47,558 bases of DNA. Source: Arthrobacter nitrophenolicus. Its GTDB lineage: Bacteria > Actinomycetota > Actinomycetes > Actinomycetales > Micrococcaceae. The stretch spans positions 1-47,558 of the forward strand of contig NZ_AOFD01000033.1 of NCBI RefSeq assembly GCF_000332815.1, read 5' to 3'. Of the stretch, positions 33,915-43,892 are shown piece by piece. A model generated the notes under the pieces. That model did no database searches and had not been told where the DNA came from. It saw only the letters and a list, made by a program, of their open reading frames with translations. The translations under genes and the position numbers were made by a program. How positions within the stretch are numbered: position 1 is the stretch's first letter; each line of letters opens with the position of its first letter.

Positions 33915-34622
33915 CTATGCCTCGATGAGCACCTTGGTGACGTTGGGGTCAACGGAGATGCCGGGACCGAACGTGGTGGCAACCGTGGCCTTCTGGATGT
34001 AGCGGCCCTTGGCAGCGGACGGCTTCAGGCGAAGCACCTCTTCCAGGGCTGCGGCGTAGTTCTCGGCCAGCTTCACGGCGTCGAACGAGACCTTGCCGAT
34101 GATGAAGTGCAGGTTGGAGTGCTTGTCGACGCGGAAGTCGATCTTGCCACCCTTGATGTCGTTGACGGCCTTGGTGACGTCGGGGGTCACGGTGCCCGTC
34201 TTCGGGTTCGGCATCAGGTTACGCGGACCCAGGACCTTGCCGAGGCGGCCAACCTTGCCCATGAGGTCAGGGGTGGCGACGGCGGCGTCGAAGTCGGTCC
34301 AGCCGGCGGCGATCTTCTCGATCAGGTCGTCGGAACCAACGAAGTCGGCGCCGGCGGCGATTGCTGCCTCAGCCTTGTCACCCGTAGCGAACACGAGGAC
34401 GCGGGCGGTCTTGCCGGTGCCGTGGGGCAGGTTGACCGTGCCGCGGACCATCTGGTCAGCCTTGCGGGGGTCAACGCCGAGGCGGAAGGCAACCTCAACC
34501 GTGGCGTCGAACTTGGACGGGTTGGTGTCCTTGGCGAGCGTTACTGCCTCGAACGGCGCGTAGAACTTCTCCGCGTCGATCTTGGCGGCTGCTGCCTCAT
34601 ATGCTTTGCTGCGCTTTGCCAT
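33915..34622 (-). CDS. rplA: 50S ribosomal protein L1
   Basis: The 235-residue protein has L1 signatures: [40 protein letters not shown] and [22 protein letters not shown]1 forms the mobile stalk that moves E-site tRNA and in many bacteria represses rplKA translation. ATG 34622 is preceded by GGAGAAAC. An unusually long spacer (180 bases) separates it from rplK, with no evident promoter. The gene is intact. Confidence 0.98.
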   Translation of the reverse strand: MAKRSKAYEAAAAKIDAEKFYAPFEAVTLAKDTNPSKFDATVEVAFRLGVDPRKADQMVRGTVNLPHGTGKTARVLVFATGDKAEAAIAAGADFVGSDDLIEKIAAGWTDFDAAVATPDLMGKVGRLGKVLGPRNLMPNPKTGTVTPDVTKAVNDIKGGKIDFRVDKHSNLHFIIGKVSFDAVKLAENYAAALEEVLRLKPSAAKGRYIQKATVATTFGPGISVDPNVTKVLIEA

Positions 34623-34802
34623 GCTGCTTGTTTCTCCTTGTGCAGTTGTGGTCTGCGGACCGCGCTGGGCCCTGCCACAGTCGGTGGTCCGGTCTCGTTA
34701 TTCGGCCCGGATGCCCGACATTTCAATTTTTGATGGTGCCGGTTTCCCGGCGGTGCCGCCCGTCGTCGTCAACTGCCCGAGTCCGGAAGGCTGGACGGGG
34801 TA

Positions 34803-35234
34803 TTAGCCCTCGACCGTGATGCCCATGGAGCGGGCGGTGCCGGCGATGATCTTTGCTGCACCTTCGAGGCTGGTGGCGTTGAGGTCTTCCATCTTGGTGG
34901 AGGCGATCTCGTTGACCTGGGCCTGGGTCAGCTTGGCAACCTTGACGGTGTGCGGGGTGGCGGAACCCTTGGCAACGCCTGCAGCCTTCTTGATGAGCTC
35001 TGCAGCCGGCGGGGTCTTGGTGATGAACGTGAAGGAACGGTCTTCGTAGACCGTGATTTCCACGGGGATGACGTTTCCGCGCTGGGCTTCCGTCGCAGCG
35101 TTGTACGCCTTGCAGAATTCCATGATGTTGACACCGTGCTGGCCAAGCGCAGGACCGATCGGCGGAGCCGGGTTAGCGGCACCTGCCTGGATCTGCAGCT
35201 TGATGAGGCCGGTGACCTTCTTCTTGGGAGCCAA
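34803..35234 (-). CDS. rplK: 50S ribosomal protein L11
   Basis: The 143-residue protein has [40 protein letters not shown] and the C-terminal RNA-binding domain ([13 protein letters not shown]). L11 forms the GTPase-associated centre with 23S rRNA and is the target of thiostrepton. The start codon is TTG at 35234, supported by AAGGA eight bases upstream; no ATG or GTG is available at the homologous position. It lies between nusG and rplA. Confidence 0.98.
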
Positions 35235-35362
35235 TGTAGGGTCCTTCTCTCAATAACGTCCTGGGACACAGGAGCGTGCCTCAGGTTTTTGGCCGCCATG
35301 GCAAGGCGGCCGGCCGTTCCGGTGCCGCTAAGCGGGCAGCGCCGGGACGAATTCTTGGGTTG

Positions 35363-36166
35363 TCAGATCTTGGTGACCTGGTTGAACGCCAGGGTGACCG
35401 GCGTTTCGCGCTCGAAGATGGAGACCAGCACCACGAGGGTCTGGGATTCCGGCTTGATTTCGGAGATGGTGGCCGGGAGGGTCTCGAACGGGCCCTCCTT
35501 GACGATGACCGACTCGCCGACTTCGAAGTCGACAGCCACGGGAGCCTGGTTCTGCTTGTTGACCGGCTTGCCCTTCTCGGCCTGCTCTTCCTCGAAGACC
35601 GGGGCCAGCATGGAGAAGACCTCGTCCAGGCGCAGCGGCACCGGGTTGTGGGCGTTGCCCACGAAGCCGGTCACGCCGGGGGTGTGGCGGACGGCGCCCC
35701 AGGAGGCGTCGGTCAGGTCCATGCGGACCAGGACGTAGCCGGGGATGCGGACGCGGTTGATGATCTTGCGCTGGGCGTTCTTGATCTCAACGACTTCTTC
35801 CATCGGCACCTGGATTTCGAAGATGTAATCTTCCATGTCCAGTGTCTGGATGCGGGTCTCGAGGTTGGCCTTCACGCGGTTTTCGTAACCGGCGTAGGAG
35901 TGGATGACGTACCAGTCACCTTCCTGGCGGCGCAGCTTGGCCTTGAACTCCTCGGCCGGGTCGGCGGCCGCGGTGGCGGCGGCAGCGGCGAGGGCGTCGG
36001 CGGGCTCGTCGTCGCCCTCCCCGCCTTCGGTCTCGGCAACGTCGGAGCCGGCGGCGTCGGATTCGGGCGCGGCGGACTCAACCTCAGACTCGTCACCGGC
36101 TTCTGCCGTGATGTCCGCGGACTCTTCCAGCTCAGTCTCGGTTACCCCGAGCTCCTGCTCAGACAC
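35363..36166 (-). CDS. nusG: transcription termination/antitermination factor NusG
   Basis: Residues from about 82 form the NusG NGN domain ([49 protein letters not shown]). They are followed by the KOW domain ([20 protein letters not shown]). The N-terminal 80 residues are a highly acidic, Ala-rich extension typical of actinobacterial NusG. I chose GTG 36166 (267 residues) because AGGAG lies just upstream; an in-frame ATG at 36196 has no ribosome binding site. NusG couples RNA polymerase to the ribosome or Rho. It follows secE in the conserved order. Confidence 0.97.
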   Translation of the reverse strand: MSEQELGVTETELEESADITAEAGDESEVESAAPESDAAGSDVAETEGGEGDDEPADALAAAAATAAADPAEEFKAKLRRQEGDWYVIHSYAGYENRVKANLETRIQTLDMEDYIFEIQVPMEEVVEIKNAQRKIINRVRIPGYVLVRMDLTDASWGAVRHTPGVTGFVGNAHNPVPLRLDEVFSMLAPVFEEEQAEKGKPVNKQNQAPVAVDFEVGESVIVKEGPFETLPATISEIKPESQTLVVLVSIFERETPVTLAFNQVTKI

Positions 36167-36279
36167 TTGGTCTCCTGCTTCCTCATTGCCTAACATGCCT
36201 ATTTAAATGGCTCAATTCCGCACGCCGCTGTTTCCCTCCGGTTTTCCGGAGTAAACACGCGGCCTGCGGACCTGCAGCC

Positions 36280-36564
36280 TTAGCTGTCCGTGGAGCCGGA
36301 ACCGCCGAAGATCCAGCCGATAGCGGATCCGAATCCGATATCCAGCAGGCTGACGATGACCATCATGATGGCCACGAACACCAGCACCACGAGCGTGTAA
36401 TTGATCAGTTCCTTGCGGGTTGGTGCAACAACCTTCTTCAGTTCGCCAATGATCTGGCGGACGAAGAGCGCAATGCGGGCGAAGAAGTTTGCCTTGGCGT
36501 CCTTCTTAGCTGGGCGGCCCTTGGAGCTGCTGGCAGCTGTTTCGGTCACCTGGTCCTCGCTCAT
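36280..36564 (-). CDS. secE: preprotein translocase subunit SecE
   Basis: The 94-residue protein is a short actinobacterial SecE. It has a charged N-terminus with KGRPAKKDAKANFFARIALF, an amphipathic helix with VRQIIGELKKVVAPTRKELI, and one transmembrane helix (NYTLVVLVFVAIMMVIVSLL). SecE clamps SecY in the protein-export channel. No good ribosome binding site precedes ATG 36564. It lies between tRNA-Trp and nusG, the usual trpT-secE-nusG order. Confidence 0.97.
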   Translation of the reverse strand: MSEDQVTETAASSSKGRPAKKDAKANFFARIALFVRQIIGELKKVVAPTRKELINYTLVVLVFVAIMMVIVSLLDIGFGSAIGWIFGGSGSTDS

Positions 36565-36615
36565 CTTTGCAATGCTGGATTACCCGGCCCTGATCAGAAC
36601 CATGGTTGCTGCGCT

Positions 36616-36640
36616 TGCCCCGGGATTTTGCCCCGGGGCA
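36616..36640 (-). terminator. hairpin after tRNA-Trp
   Basis: TGCCCCGGG and CCCGGGGCA form a 9-bp stem with a 7-base loop, 8 bases downstream of the tRNA 3' end and before secE. There is no U-tract, so it may instead be a processing or partial termination signal between the tRNA and secE. Confidence 0.5.
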
Positions 36641-36647
36641 GCTTGCG

Positions 36648-36720
36648 CAGGGCAGACAGGACTCGAACCTGCAACCTGCGGTTTTGGAGACCGCTGCGCT
36701 ACCAATTGCGCCACTACCCT
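36648..36720 (-). tRNA. trpT: tRNA-Trp (anticodon CCA)
   Basis: On the minus strand AGGGTAG pairs with CTGCCCT as the acceptor stem. The D arm (GCGCAATTGGTAGCGC), the anticodon arm with loop CTCCAAA (anticodon CCA) and the T arm (GCAGGTTCGAGTCCTGT) are all canonical. The CCA end is not encoded. It is the first element of the tRNA-Trp/secE/nusG unit. Confidence 0.97.
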
Positions 36721-36804
36721 ATGGAGTGAATGTCACTCCGACGACGATCCGCCAGCTTGAACTGGGGCGCACGCCATCATCCGTGTTTTCAACACCGGTG
36801 AACC

Positions 36805-36833
36805 AGTCTACGCAACATCTGCACGTTCGTAAA
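36805..36833 (-). promoter_or_regulatory. promoter of the tRNA-Trp/secE/nusG unit
   Basis: TTTACG (36833-36828) and TAGACT (36810-36805) are 17 bases apart on the minus strand, and the predicted start lies about 78 bases before the tRNA. The TAGACT box is the same as in the rpsL and rplJ promoters. Confidence 0.65.
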
Positions 36834-36994
36834 ACCGGCCCGTTCGGGCCCCTCACCAGCGCGTCCTGAGATCACCTGCCGGGGCAGTCACAATTCAAAA
36901 CGGGCCACCCGAAGGGTCCGGTGAACAGCATAGAGTAGAACTCGTCGAATCCCACATTCCAGCCTCACGGCTGCAAGCGAAGAACGGACCTGCC

Positions 36995-38212
36995 ATGTCT
37001 GCCGCCCGCGTTTCCCAACGCATTTCCGCTATTGCCGAATCCGCAACCCTTGCCGTCGATGCCAAGGCGAAGGCGCTCAAGGCAGCTGGCCGGCCGGTGA
37101 TTGGCTTCGGGGCGGGCGAACCCGACTTCCCCACCCCGGACTACATCGTGCAGGCAGCCATCGACGCCGCAAGCCAGCCGAAGTACCACCGGTACTCCCC
37201 CGCGGGAGGGCTGCCCGAACTGAAGAAGGCCATCGCCGAGAAGACTCTCCGCGACTCGGGCTACGCCGTCGACCCGTCCCAGGTGCTGGTCACCAACGGC
37301 GGCAAGCAGGCGGTCTACAACACGTTCGCCACCTTGGTGGATCCGGGTGACGAGGTCATCGTTCCCACCCCCTTCTGGACCACCTACCCGGAGGCCATCC
37401 GGCTGGCCGGCGGCGTTCCGGTCGAGGTTTTCGCCGGCCCGGAGCAGGATTACCTGGTGACCGTCGAGCAGCTCGAGGCTGCCGTCACGGACCGCACCAA
37501 GATCCTGCTGTTCGTCTCGCCGTCGAACCCCACGGGCTCGGTCTACTCCCCGGAACAGGTGGCCGAGATCGGCAAGTGGGCCGCGGCGAAGGGCCTCTGG
37601 GTGGTCACCGACGAGATCTACGAGCACCTGACCTACGACGGCGTCCCCTTCACCTCCATCGCCACCGCCGCTCCCGAGCTGGGCGACAAGGTGGTCATCC
37701 TCAACGGCGTGGCCAAGACCTACGCCATGACCGGCTGGCGCGTGGGCTGGATGATCGGCCCCGCAGACGTCATCAAGGCCGCCACCAACCTGCAGTCGCA
37801 CGCTACCTCCAACGTCTCCAACATCATGCAGATCGCCGCGCTTGCCGCTGTCTCCGGCCCGCTGACCGCCGTGGACGAGATGAAGGTCGCGTTCGACCGC
37901 CGCCGGAAGGCCATCGTCGCGGGCCTGAACGCCATCGAGGGCGTCGAATGCCCGACGCCGAAGGGTGCGTTCTACGTCTACGCGGACGTTCGCGCGCTGC
38001 TGGGCAAGGAGTTCCCGACGGCGTCAGGCACCGCCACGCCGCAGACCTCCGCGGAACTGGCTTCGCTGATCCTGGACGAGGTTGAGGTGGCCGTGGTTCC
38101 CGGCGAGGCGTTCGGCCCCTCCGGTTACCTGCGCCTGTCCTACGCCCTGGGCGACGAGGACCTGGCCACCGGTGTGCAGCGCCTGCAGGACTTCCTCGGC
38201 AAGGCCCAGTAA
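36995..38212 (+). CDS. pyridoxal-phosphate aminotransferase, probable aspartate aminotransferase
   Basis: This 405-residue fold-type I aminotransferase transfers the amino group of aspartate to 2-oxoglutarate or a related pair. Visible landmarks are [15 protein letters not shown] (substrate-binding GEPDF), NPTG at 178-181, DEIYEHL at 206-212, and PLP-binding Lys241 in [15 protein letters not shown]. The C-terminal Arg motif appears as YLRLSYALG. It is cytosolic and intact. Closest by eye are the class Ib (Bacillus/Thermus type) aspartate or prephenate aminotransferases. It is monocistronic and followed by a long hairpin. Confidence 0.9.
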   Translation: MSAARVSQRISAIAESATLAVDAKAKALKAAGRPVIGFGAGEPDFPTPDYIVQAAIDAASQPKYHRYSPAGGLPELKKAIAEKTLRDSGYAVDPSQVLVTNGGKQAVYNTFATLVDPGDEVIVPTPFWTTYPEAIRLAGGVPVEVFAGPEQDYLVTVEQLEAAVTDRTKILLFVSPSNPTGSVYSPEQVAEIGKWAAAKGLWVVTDEIYEHLTYDGVPFTSIATAAPELGDKVVILNGVAKTYAMTGWRVGWMIGPADVIKAATNLQSHATSNVSNIMQIAALAAVSGPLTAVDEMKVAFDRRRKAIVAGLNAIEGVECPTPKGAFYVYADVRALLGKEFPTASGTATPQTSAELASLILDEVEVAVVPGEAFGPSGYLRLSYALGDEDLATGVQRLQDFLGKAQ

Positions 38213-38226
38213 CTCCCCCCACACCG

Positions 38227-38284
38227 GTTGCTCCATCACTTTTGGTCCCTAAACCGCCCTTTTAGGGACAAGTGATGGAGCAAC
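38227..38284. repeat. 58-base hairpin between the aminotransferase and the response regulator
   Basis: GTTGCTCCATCACTT (38227-38241) pairs perfectly over 15 bp with AAGTGATGGAGCAAC (38270-38284). An inner 8-bp stem, TCCCTAAA/TTTAGGGA, is separated from it by an asymmetric internal loop. It lies between convergent genes and could act as a bidirectional terminator. The length and symmetry also suggest a mobile or repeated palindromic element. Confidence 0.75.
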
Positions 38285-38290
38285 TTTGGT

Positions 38291-38971
38291 TTAGAGGAGG
38301 CGGCGTTCGGCGGCCCACTTGGTGAGCTCATGCCGGCTGGAAAGCTGGAGCTTCCGCAGCACCGCCGAGACGTGGGTTTCCACCGTCTTGATGCTGATGA
38401 ACAGCTCCTTGGCGACTTCCTTGTAGCTGTAGCCGCGGGCGATCAGGCGCATGACCTCCAGTTCCCGGGCCGAGAGCTTGTCCAGTTCGTCGTCGGCGAT
38501 GTCGGCCGGGGCGGTGCCGAACGCGTCCAGGACAAACCCTGCCAGGCGGGGCGAAAACACGGCGTCGCCGCCGGCCACGCGGAACACCGCGTCGGTAATC
38601 TCGGCGCCGGAGATGGTCTTGGTGACGTACCCGCGGGCGCCGGCGCGGATCACGGCCACCACGTCCTCGGCGGCGTCGGAGACACTGAGGGCCAGGAACC
38701 GGGTGGAACCCAGCAGCGGGGCGGAACCGGCGATCACCTCGCGCCCGCCGCCGCCCAGCCCGCCGGGCAGGTGCACATCCAGCAGCACCACGTCCGGGCG
38801 CTGCTCGGCGATCACTGCGATGGCCTGTTCCACGGTGGCGGCTTCTCCCACCACCTGGATGCTGGCGTCAAGGTCAGCCTTCAGCCCGGACCTGAAGATC
38901 GCATGGTCGTCCACGATGACCACGCGGACGGAGTTCACGGGACGGGAGGCCGCCCCCTGGCTGGTGTTCAT
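38291..38971 (-). CDS. LuxR/NarL-family response regulator of the PspC locus
   Basis: The 226-residue protein has a receiver domain with acidic pair Asp21-Asp22, phospho-acceptor Asp65 in VVLLDVHLPGG, and Lys in GYVTKTISG. It is followed by a LuxR-type helix-turn-helix (LSARELEVMRLIARGYSYKE, FISIKTVETHVSAVLRKLQ). ATG 38971 overlaps the histidine-kinase stop as ATGA, so the two are a coupled two-component pair. By analogy to LiaR and EsrR it should control envelope-stress genes, perhaps the divergent PspC operon. The specific signal is unknown. Confidence 0.93.
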   Translation of the reverse strand: MNTSQGAASRPVNSVRVVIVDDHAIFRSGLKADLDASIQVVGEAATVEQAIAVIAEQRPDVVLLDVHLPGGLGGGGREVIAGSAPLLGSTRFLALSVSDAAEDVVAVIRAGARGYVTKTISGAEITDAVFRVAGGDAVFSPRLAGFVLDAFGTAPADIADDELDKLSARELEVMRLIARGYSYKEVAKELFISIKTVETHVSAVLRKLQLSSRHELTKWAAERRLL

Positions 38972-40381
38972 GATGTCCCTTCCGAGTTGTCCGTGCCTGC
39001 CGCCTGCAACCGCAAACGCACTTCCGTGCCGGCTCCGGTGCTGAGGATGGTGGCGGTGCCGCCGTGCCGTTTCATCCTGCCGATGATCGATTCCCGCACG
39101 CCCAGCCGGTCCTCGGGCACGTCCGAGAGTTCAAAGCCGGGCCGGTCCTTGATGAAAACCTCCGCCTGCCCGTCCGAAGCCTCGAGGTAGACGGATACCG
39201 TGCCGCCGCCGTGCCGCGAAGCGTTGAGCATCGCCTCGCGGCTGGCCTGGACCAGGGCTTCGTGTGCCTCGGTCATGGCGGTGTCCCCCACGCTGACGAC
39301 GTCGACGGCGTTGCCCAGCAGGTCCTCCACCTCCGCGGCGACCGCCTTGATCCGGTCCGACAACTGCCCCGCTTCACGGCCGGGGTCCTGGAACAGCCAG
39401 CCGCGAAGTTCACGCTCCTGCGCACGGGCCAGCCGGACGACGTCGTGCTCGTTGCCGGCCCGGCGCTGGATGAGGGCCAGCGTCTGCAGGACGGAATCAT
39501 GGAGGTGGGCGGCGATCTCCGCCCGTTCCATTTCGCGGATCCTGCCGGCCCGCTCGGCCTCCAGGTCCCGCCAGAACTTCAGGGCCCACGGCAGCAGGAC
39601 CAGCACCACGCCGCCCAGCACAGCCACCGACGCCAGCAGCGCAAGCCAGGTCTGCTCCCAGGAACCGGAGCCGGACACCATCACCAGCACCCCGGCAACC
39701 ACCAGGGCAAGACCGGCGGCCAGGCGCGCCCAGCCGCCGGCCTGGTCGGCCTTCGTCTTGTCCACCAGGCCGGCGCGCCGCGTTTCATCCAGCTGCATCC
39801 AGGCGATGGAGGCGCCGCCCAGGACCGCCGCGGCCGGGATCAGCGTTCCGAGCGGAACGTCCACCCCCAGCAGCTGCGCGATCATGATGCCGGCCACCAG
39901 CAGCAGGCCGGAGCCCAGCAGGATTTCCTTGCCGTACTTCATGGTGCGGAAGCGGAACCAGGGCGGGGGCTGAACGGAGCCTGGGGCTCCGCTGGGCCGG
40001 CCGCCGTCGTCGAAAGGCGTTGCGGCCCGGGCGGCAGCACCGCCCGGTGAGGCCGCTATGCCAGCGCCCGCGCCCCGGTCGGAAAGGTCCGGAACAGGAG
40101 CCGGCACCTGACGGGGAATTTGCCGGCTGGCTCACCGCAGGCGCAATGGGCGACGCCGGGCGGCGGGCATTGCGCCGGGCGGCCTCGTCCGCGGTGGGAA
40201 CCATGATCCACAGCCAGGCGTAAAAGGCCAGTCCGGCACCGCCGGCGAGGGAGGCGAGTGCCATGGCCACCCGGACATTCTTGACCGGCCAGCCCAGGTG
40301 GACCGCAAGGCCCGAACACACGCCCGCGATCACGCGGTCGCTGCTGCGGGCCAGGGGCGGCCTTGCCGGGAGGGTTGTCAT
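38968..40381 (-). CDS. PspC-domain sensor histidine kinase, with a frame break
   Basis: From ATG 40381 an N-terminal PspC domain is visible (SSDRVIAGVCSGLAVHLGWP, then a hydrophobic helix). The frame breaks near 40105-40118, where two bases are missing or one is extra. After that comes an Ala/Pro-rich linker, then KYGKEILLGSGLLL and two or more transmembrane pairs. The dimerisation/phosphoacceptor box is AEIAAHLHDSVLQTLALIQR, with the phospho-His about nucleotide 39500, followed by an HATPase N-box (ASREAMLNASRHGGG). The unshifted reading gives an Arg-rich nonsense tail, and both parts fit one PspC-HisKA_3 kinase, so I reconstruct about 471 residues. It faces the divergent PspC operon. It is related to LiaS and EsrS-type kinases, probably sensing membrane stress. 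Confidence 0.85.
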
Positions 40382-40400
40382 GGAACAATCCAAGCACGGA

Positions 40401-40467
40401 TCAGGGTTCCCCGGACCGGATTCCGGCGGCAACCGGGGGTGACTCAGGGGCGGTTCAGGGTATCCCC
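40401..40467. promoter_or_regulatory. repeated GGG-N-CCC words in the divergent kinase/PspC promoter region
   Basis: TCAGGGTTCCCC (40401-40412) and TCAGGGTATCCCC (40455-40467) are near-identical imperfect palindromes in the 125-base region between the divergent kinase and PspC genes. They are candidate sites for the LuxR-type regulator. I cannot place a clean promoter. Confidence 0.35.
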
Positions 40468-40506
40468 CAGTAGAGCGCCGACCTGCGCAAACGCGAGGAT
40501 TTAGGT

Positions 40507-42081
40507 ATGAACTCGCAGACCCCCTCCCCCGACGACGGCCAGCCCACCGAGCCCCTTCCGGGTCCCGGCAGCCAGCGGCCCACCGAGCCCCTGCCGTCCT
40601 CCGTGCCACCAACTCCGGCCCCGTCCGCGGGCCCTACCGCCCCGCAGGACGCGGACAGGAATAACGCCGGTCCCGCTGACGGCCGGAACGCCTCCGGCTA
40701 CCAGCCCGGAGGCAGCATTCCTTCCGGCAGCCATGAGGCGGCGTCCGGCGGGCTTCCCGGCCCGCAGTACGCTTCCACTGCCCCCTCGCAGTCCACGGAC
40801 TTCTTCACCTGGGTCCGGGGCCACGGCATCCACCGCGGCACCGACCGCTGGGTGGGCGGCGTCTCCAGCGGCATCGCCAACCGACTGGGCGTGGACCCGC
40901 TGATCATCCGCGGCGTCTTCATCGTCCTCACGCTCTTCGCCGGCATCGGCGTGCTGCTGTACGGCCTGGCCTGGGCGTTCCTCCCCGAACCGGACGGCCG
41001 GATCCACGTGCAGGAAGCCGGGGCGGGCCGCTGGACCACAGGGATGACCGGCGCCCTGATCGCCACCATCGTGGGCCTGACGGGCCTGGGCGGCGGCTTC
41101 TGGGGCTGGACCCATAACGGCTTCGGCGGCTTCCTCTGGACCGTCTTCTGGGTGGGCGGCGCCATCTACCTGATCTACTACCTGTCCCAGCGCAACAAGG
41201 GCGCCAGGCCGGCGATGGCCGGACAGCAGCCGGGTCCCTACAGCGGCACGTACGACGCCGGGCACTCCGGAAGTGCCACCACCTCCTCCTTCTCCGCCAC
41301 CGGCACAACCTACGGCACCGCCCCCGGTTCCGGTTCCATGCCGTCCTACGGCGGCAGCCCGGGCACCGGCTCCTATGGGGATGGAACCTATGGCGGCGGC
41401 ACCGGGGCGCCTGCATACGTCACCTCCACGCCACCGAGGCCGCCGAAGCCCCGGCCTGCGGGTCCGGGCGCCCCCGCTGTGGCCATCGCGACGGGTGCGG
41501 CGCTGCTGGTGGGTGGCGGGCTCAAGGCCCTGGACGTCACCAACGTGATTGACCTGGGCGATGCAGCCAATGCGATCGTCTGGGCAAGCGCAGCCGCAGT
41601 ACTGGGCCTGGGCATCCTGGTGGCCGGCATCCGCGGCAGGACTGCAGGCGTCCTGAGCCTGTTCGCCGTCATCGCGTTGGTCACCGGGGGTGTGTACAAC
41701 GTGGTGGGCGACGGCGACAGGGTCCGGTTCCAGCAGGTCAATTGGAGCCCGGCCACCATAGCGGAGGCCCAGGACGGGTACGACGTCACGGCCGGACGGG
41801 GAACTGTGGACCTCACCAACCTGGCTGACGACGCCCCGCTGAGCTCCGACGTCGTCATCCCGCTGGACATCACCGCCAGCAACGTGACTGTGGTCATCCC
41901 GGACAACGTGCCCGTGGACATCAAGGCGGACATGACCATGGGAAACCTCAATGAGGTGACCGGACAGCGCGGCGGCACCACCACCCGCGAAAGCAGCTAC
42001 AACACCGACGAGCCCGGCAGCCGCCTGGTGGTCCAGATCGACGGCACGTTCAGCAACGTCACCATCGAGGAAGGCAACTGA
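40507..42081 (+). CDS. PspC-domain membrane protein with C-terminal LiaF-like domain
   Basis: The 524-residue protein has a Pro/Gly/Ser-rich cytoplasmic N-terminus of about 95 residues. Then comes a PspC domain (about 98-160: HRGTDRWVGGVSSGIANRLG, then a long hydrophobic helix) and a second transmembrane pair. A Gly/Ser/Tyr-rich linker and a further hydrophobic region (from PAVAIATGAALLVGGG) follow. The C-terminal 100 residues (VDLTNLADDAPLSSDVVIPL, SNVTVVIPDNVPVDIKADMT) resemble the extracytoplasmic DUF2154/LiaF-like beta domain. The plan resembles LiaF/EsrI-type modulators. It is divergent from the kinase and first in an operon with two small membrane genes. Confidence 0.88.
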   Translation: MNSQTPSPDDGQPTEPLPGPGSQRPTEPLPSSVPPTPAPSAGPTAPQDADRNNAGPADGRNASGYQPGGSIPSGSHEAASGGLPGPQYASTAPSQSTDFFTWVRGHGIHRGTDRWVGGVSSGIANRLGVDPLIIRGVFIVLTLFAGIGVLLYGLAWAFLPEPDGRIHVQEAGAGRWTTGMTGALIATIVGLTGLGGGFWGWTHNGFGGFLWTVFWVGGAIYLIYYLSQRNKGARPAMAGQQPGPYSGTYDAGHSGSATTSSFSATGTTYGTAPGSGSMPSYGGSPGTGSYGDGTYGGGTGAPAYVTSTPPRPPKPRPAGPGAPAVAIATGAALLVGGGLKALDVTNVIDLGDAANAIVWASAAAVLGLGILVAGIRGRTAGVLSLFAVIALVTGGVYNVVGDGDRVRFQQVNWSPATIAEAQDGYDVTAGRGTVDLTNLADDAPLSSDVVIPLDITASNVTVVIPDNVPVDIKADMTMGNLNEVTGQRGGTTTRESSYNTDEPGSRLVVQIDGTFSNVTIEEGN

Positions 42082-42082
42082 A

Positions 42083-42394
42083 ATGAGCAACAGCAACCAG
42101 GCCCCCGGGCCCCGGACCCCCGAACCCCGGACCACTGGCTCCTACTCCGCGGGCGTCCCGACGGCGGCAAGCACCGATGCAGGAACGGCACCGGCCCGGG
42201 TGGGCACGGTGGTATGGGGACTGATTGTCCTGGCACTGGCGGCCCTGATCATCGTGGCCCAGCTGGGCATCGTGACCCTCAACGGCACCTACGTCCTGAT
42301 CGGGCTCATGATCGGAGCCGGCGCCGCGCTGGTGGTGGGCGGACTGCTGTCGGCCCGCAAACGTGACAATGAACCAACAACAGGGAAGTCTTGA
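42083..42394 (+). CDS. small two-helix membrane protein of the PspC operon
   Basis: The 103-residue protein has a 40-residue disordered Pro/Thr/Ala N-terminus followed by two transmembrane helices (VVWGLIVLALAALIIVAQLG and VLIGLMIGAGAALVVGGLLS). A positively charged tail (SARKRDNEPTTGKS) ends it. It begins one base after the stop of the large PspC gene and ends three bases before the next gene, so it is part of that operon. I do not recognise the family. It is probably a membrane partner of the PspC proteins. Confidence 0.85.
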   Translation: MSNSNQAPGPRTPEPRTTGSYSAGVPTAASTDAGTAPARVGTVVWGLIVLALAALIIVAQLGIVTLNGTYVLIGLMIGAGAALVVGGLLSARKRDNEPTTGKS

Positions 42395-42397
42395 ACC

Positions 42398-42655
42398 ATG
42401 GACAAGTTTTTCAGCATCGTCAGGGGCCTCGGCCTGAAACGCGGCCCGCAGCGCTGGCTCGGCGGCGTCCTGGGCGGCATCGCGGCCAAGCTGAACGTGG
42501 ATGTGGCCTACGTCCGGATCGCCTTCCTGGTGTTTTGCCTGCTGCCGGGACCCGCCGTCGTCTTCTACCTCTTGGCGTGGGCGGTCCTGCCGGACCAGCG
42601 CAACGTGATCCCGCTCCAGACCTTCCTGGACCGGCGCTCGCTGAACCGTCCCTGA
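42398..42655 (+). CDS. short PspC-domain protein
   Basis: This 85-residue protein is almost only a PspC domain: FFSIVRGLGLKRGPQRWLGG, GGIAAKLNVDVAYVRIAFLV, a long hydrophobic helix with a Pro-rich LLPGPAVVFYLLAWAVLP, and a polar tail. PspC proteins sit in the inner membrane and respond to envelope damage. It is the third gene of the PspC operon. Short PspC proteins are common in this phylum, and its role here is inferred from the neighbours. Confidence 0.9.
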   Translation: MDKFFSIVRGLGLKRGPQRWLGGVLGGIAAKLNVDVAYVRIAFLVFCLLPGPAVVFYLLAWAVLPDQRNVIPLQTFLDRRSLNRP

Positions 42656-42664
42656 CAACTCTCC

Positions 42665-42699
42665 CAGCAGCCCCTGCCCCCACCGGGCAGGGGCTGCTG
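42665..42699 (+). terminator. terminator of the PspC operon
   Basis: CAGCAGCCCCTGCCC and GGGCAGGGGCTGCTG form a 15-bp stem with a 5-base loop, starting 10 bases after the short PspC gene. There is no U-tract. Confidence 0.75.
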
Positions 42700-42731
42700 C
42701 GTTGCCGGCGGCCGCGGCGTTTGTAACCAGT

Positions 42732-42762
42732 TTGTGTCGTACCCCACACCTCCCACTACACT
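42732..42762 (+). promoter_or_regulatory. candidate promoter of the phosphofructokinase gene
   Basis: TTGTGT (42732-42737) and TACACT (42757-42762) lie upstream of pfkA with a long 19-base spacer. The minus-10 is good, while the minus-35 and spacing are imperfect. Confidence 0.35.
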
Positions 42763-42822
42763 TCTAGATGAGCTCAGCGTGGCGCTCTGCCTGTAAACCC
42801 TCTCCCAGGATTTGAGCCAAAC

Positions 42823-43848
<1,026 letters not shown>

Positions 43849-43892
43849 GCGGCCTGCTCGGTTGAGCGGCCTGGCCGCCCTAGTCTGGGAAC

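Noticed and set aside
35276..35312. GGCCGCC/GGCGGCC hairpin beside a T-tract as a nusG terminator
   Set aside because: On the minus strand the T-tract side would precede the stem and become A's after it, so it cannot act as an intrinsic terminator for nusG.
40501..42135. 544-residue open frame opposite the PspC protein
   Set aside because: Antisense shadow; the plus-strand frame has PspC and LiaF-like features.
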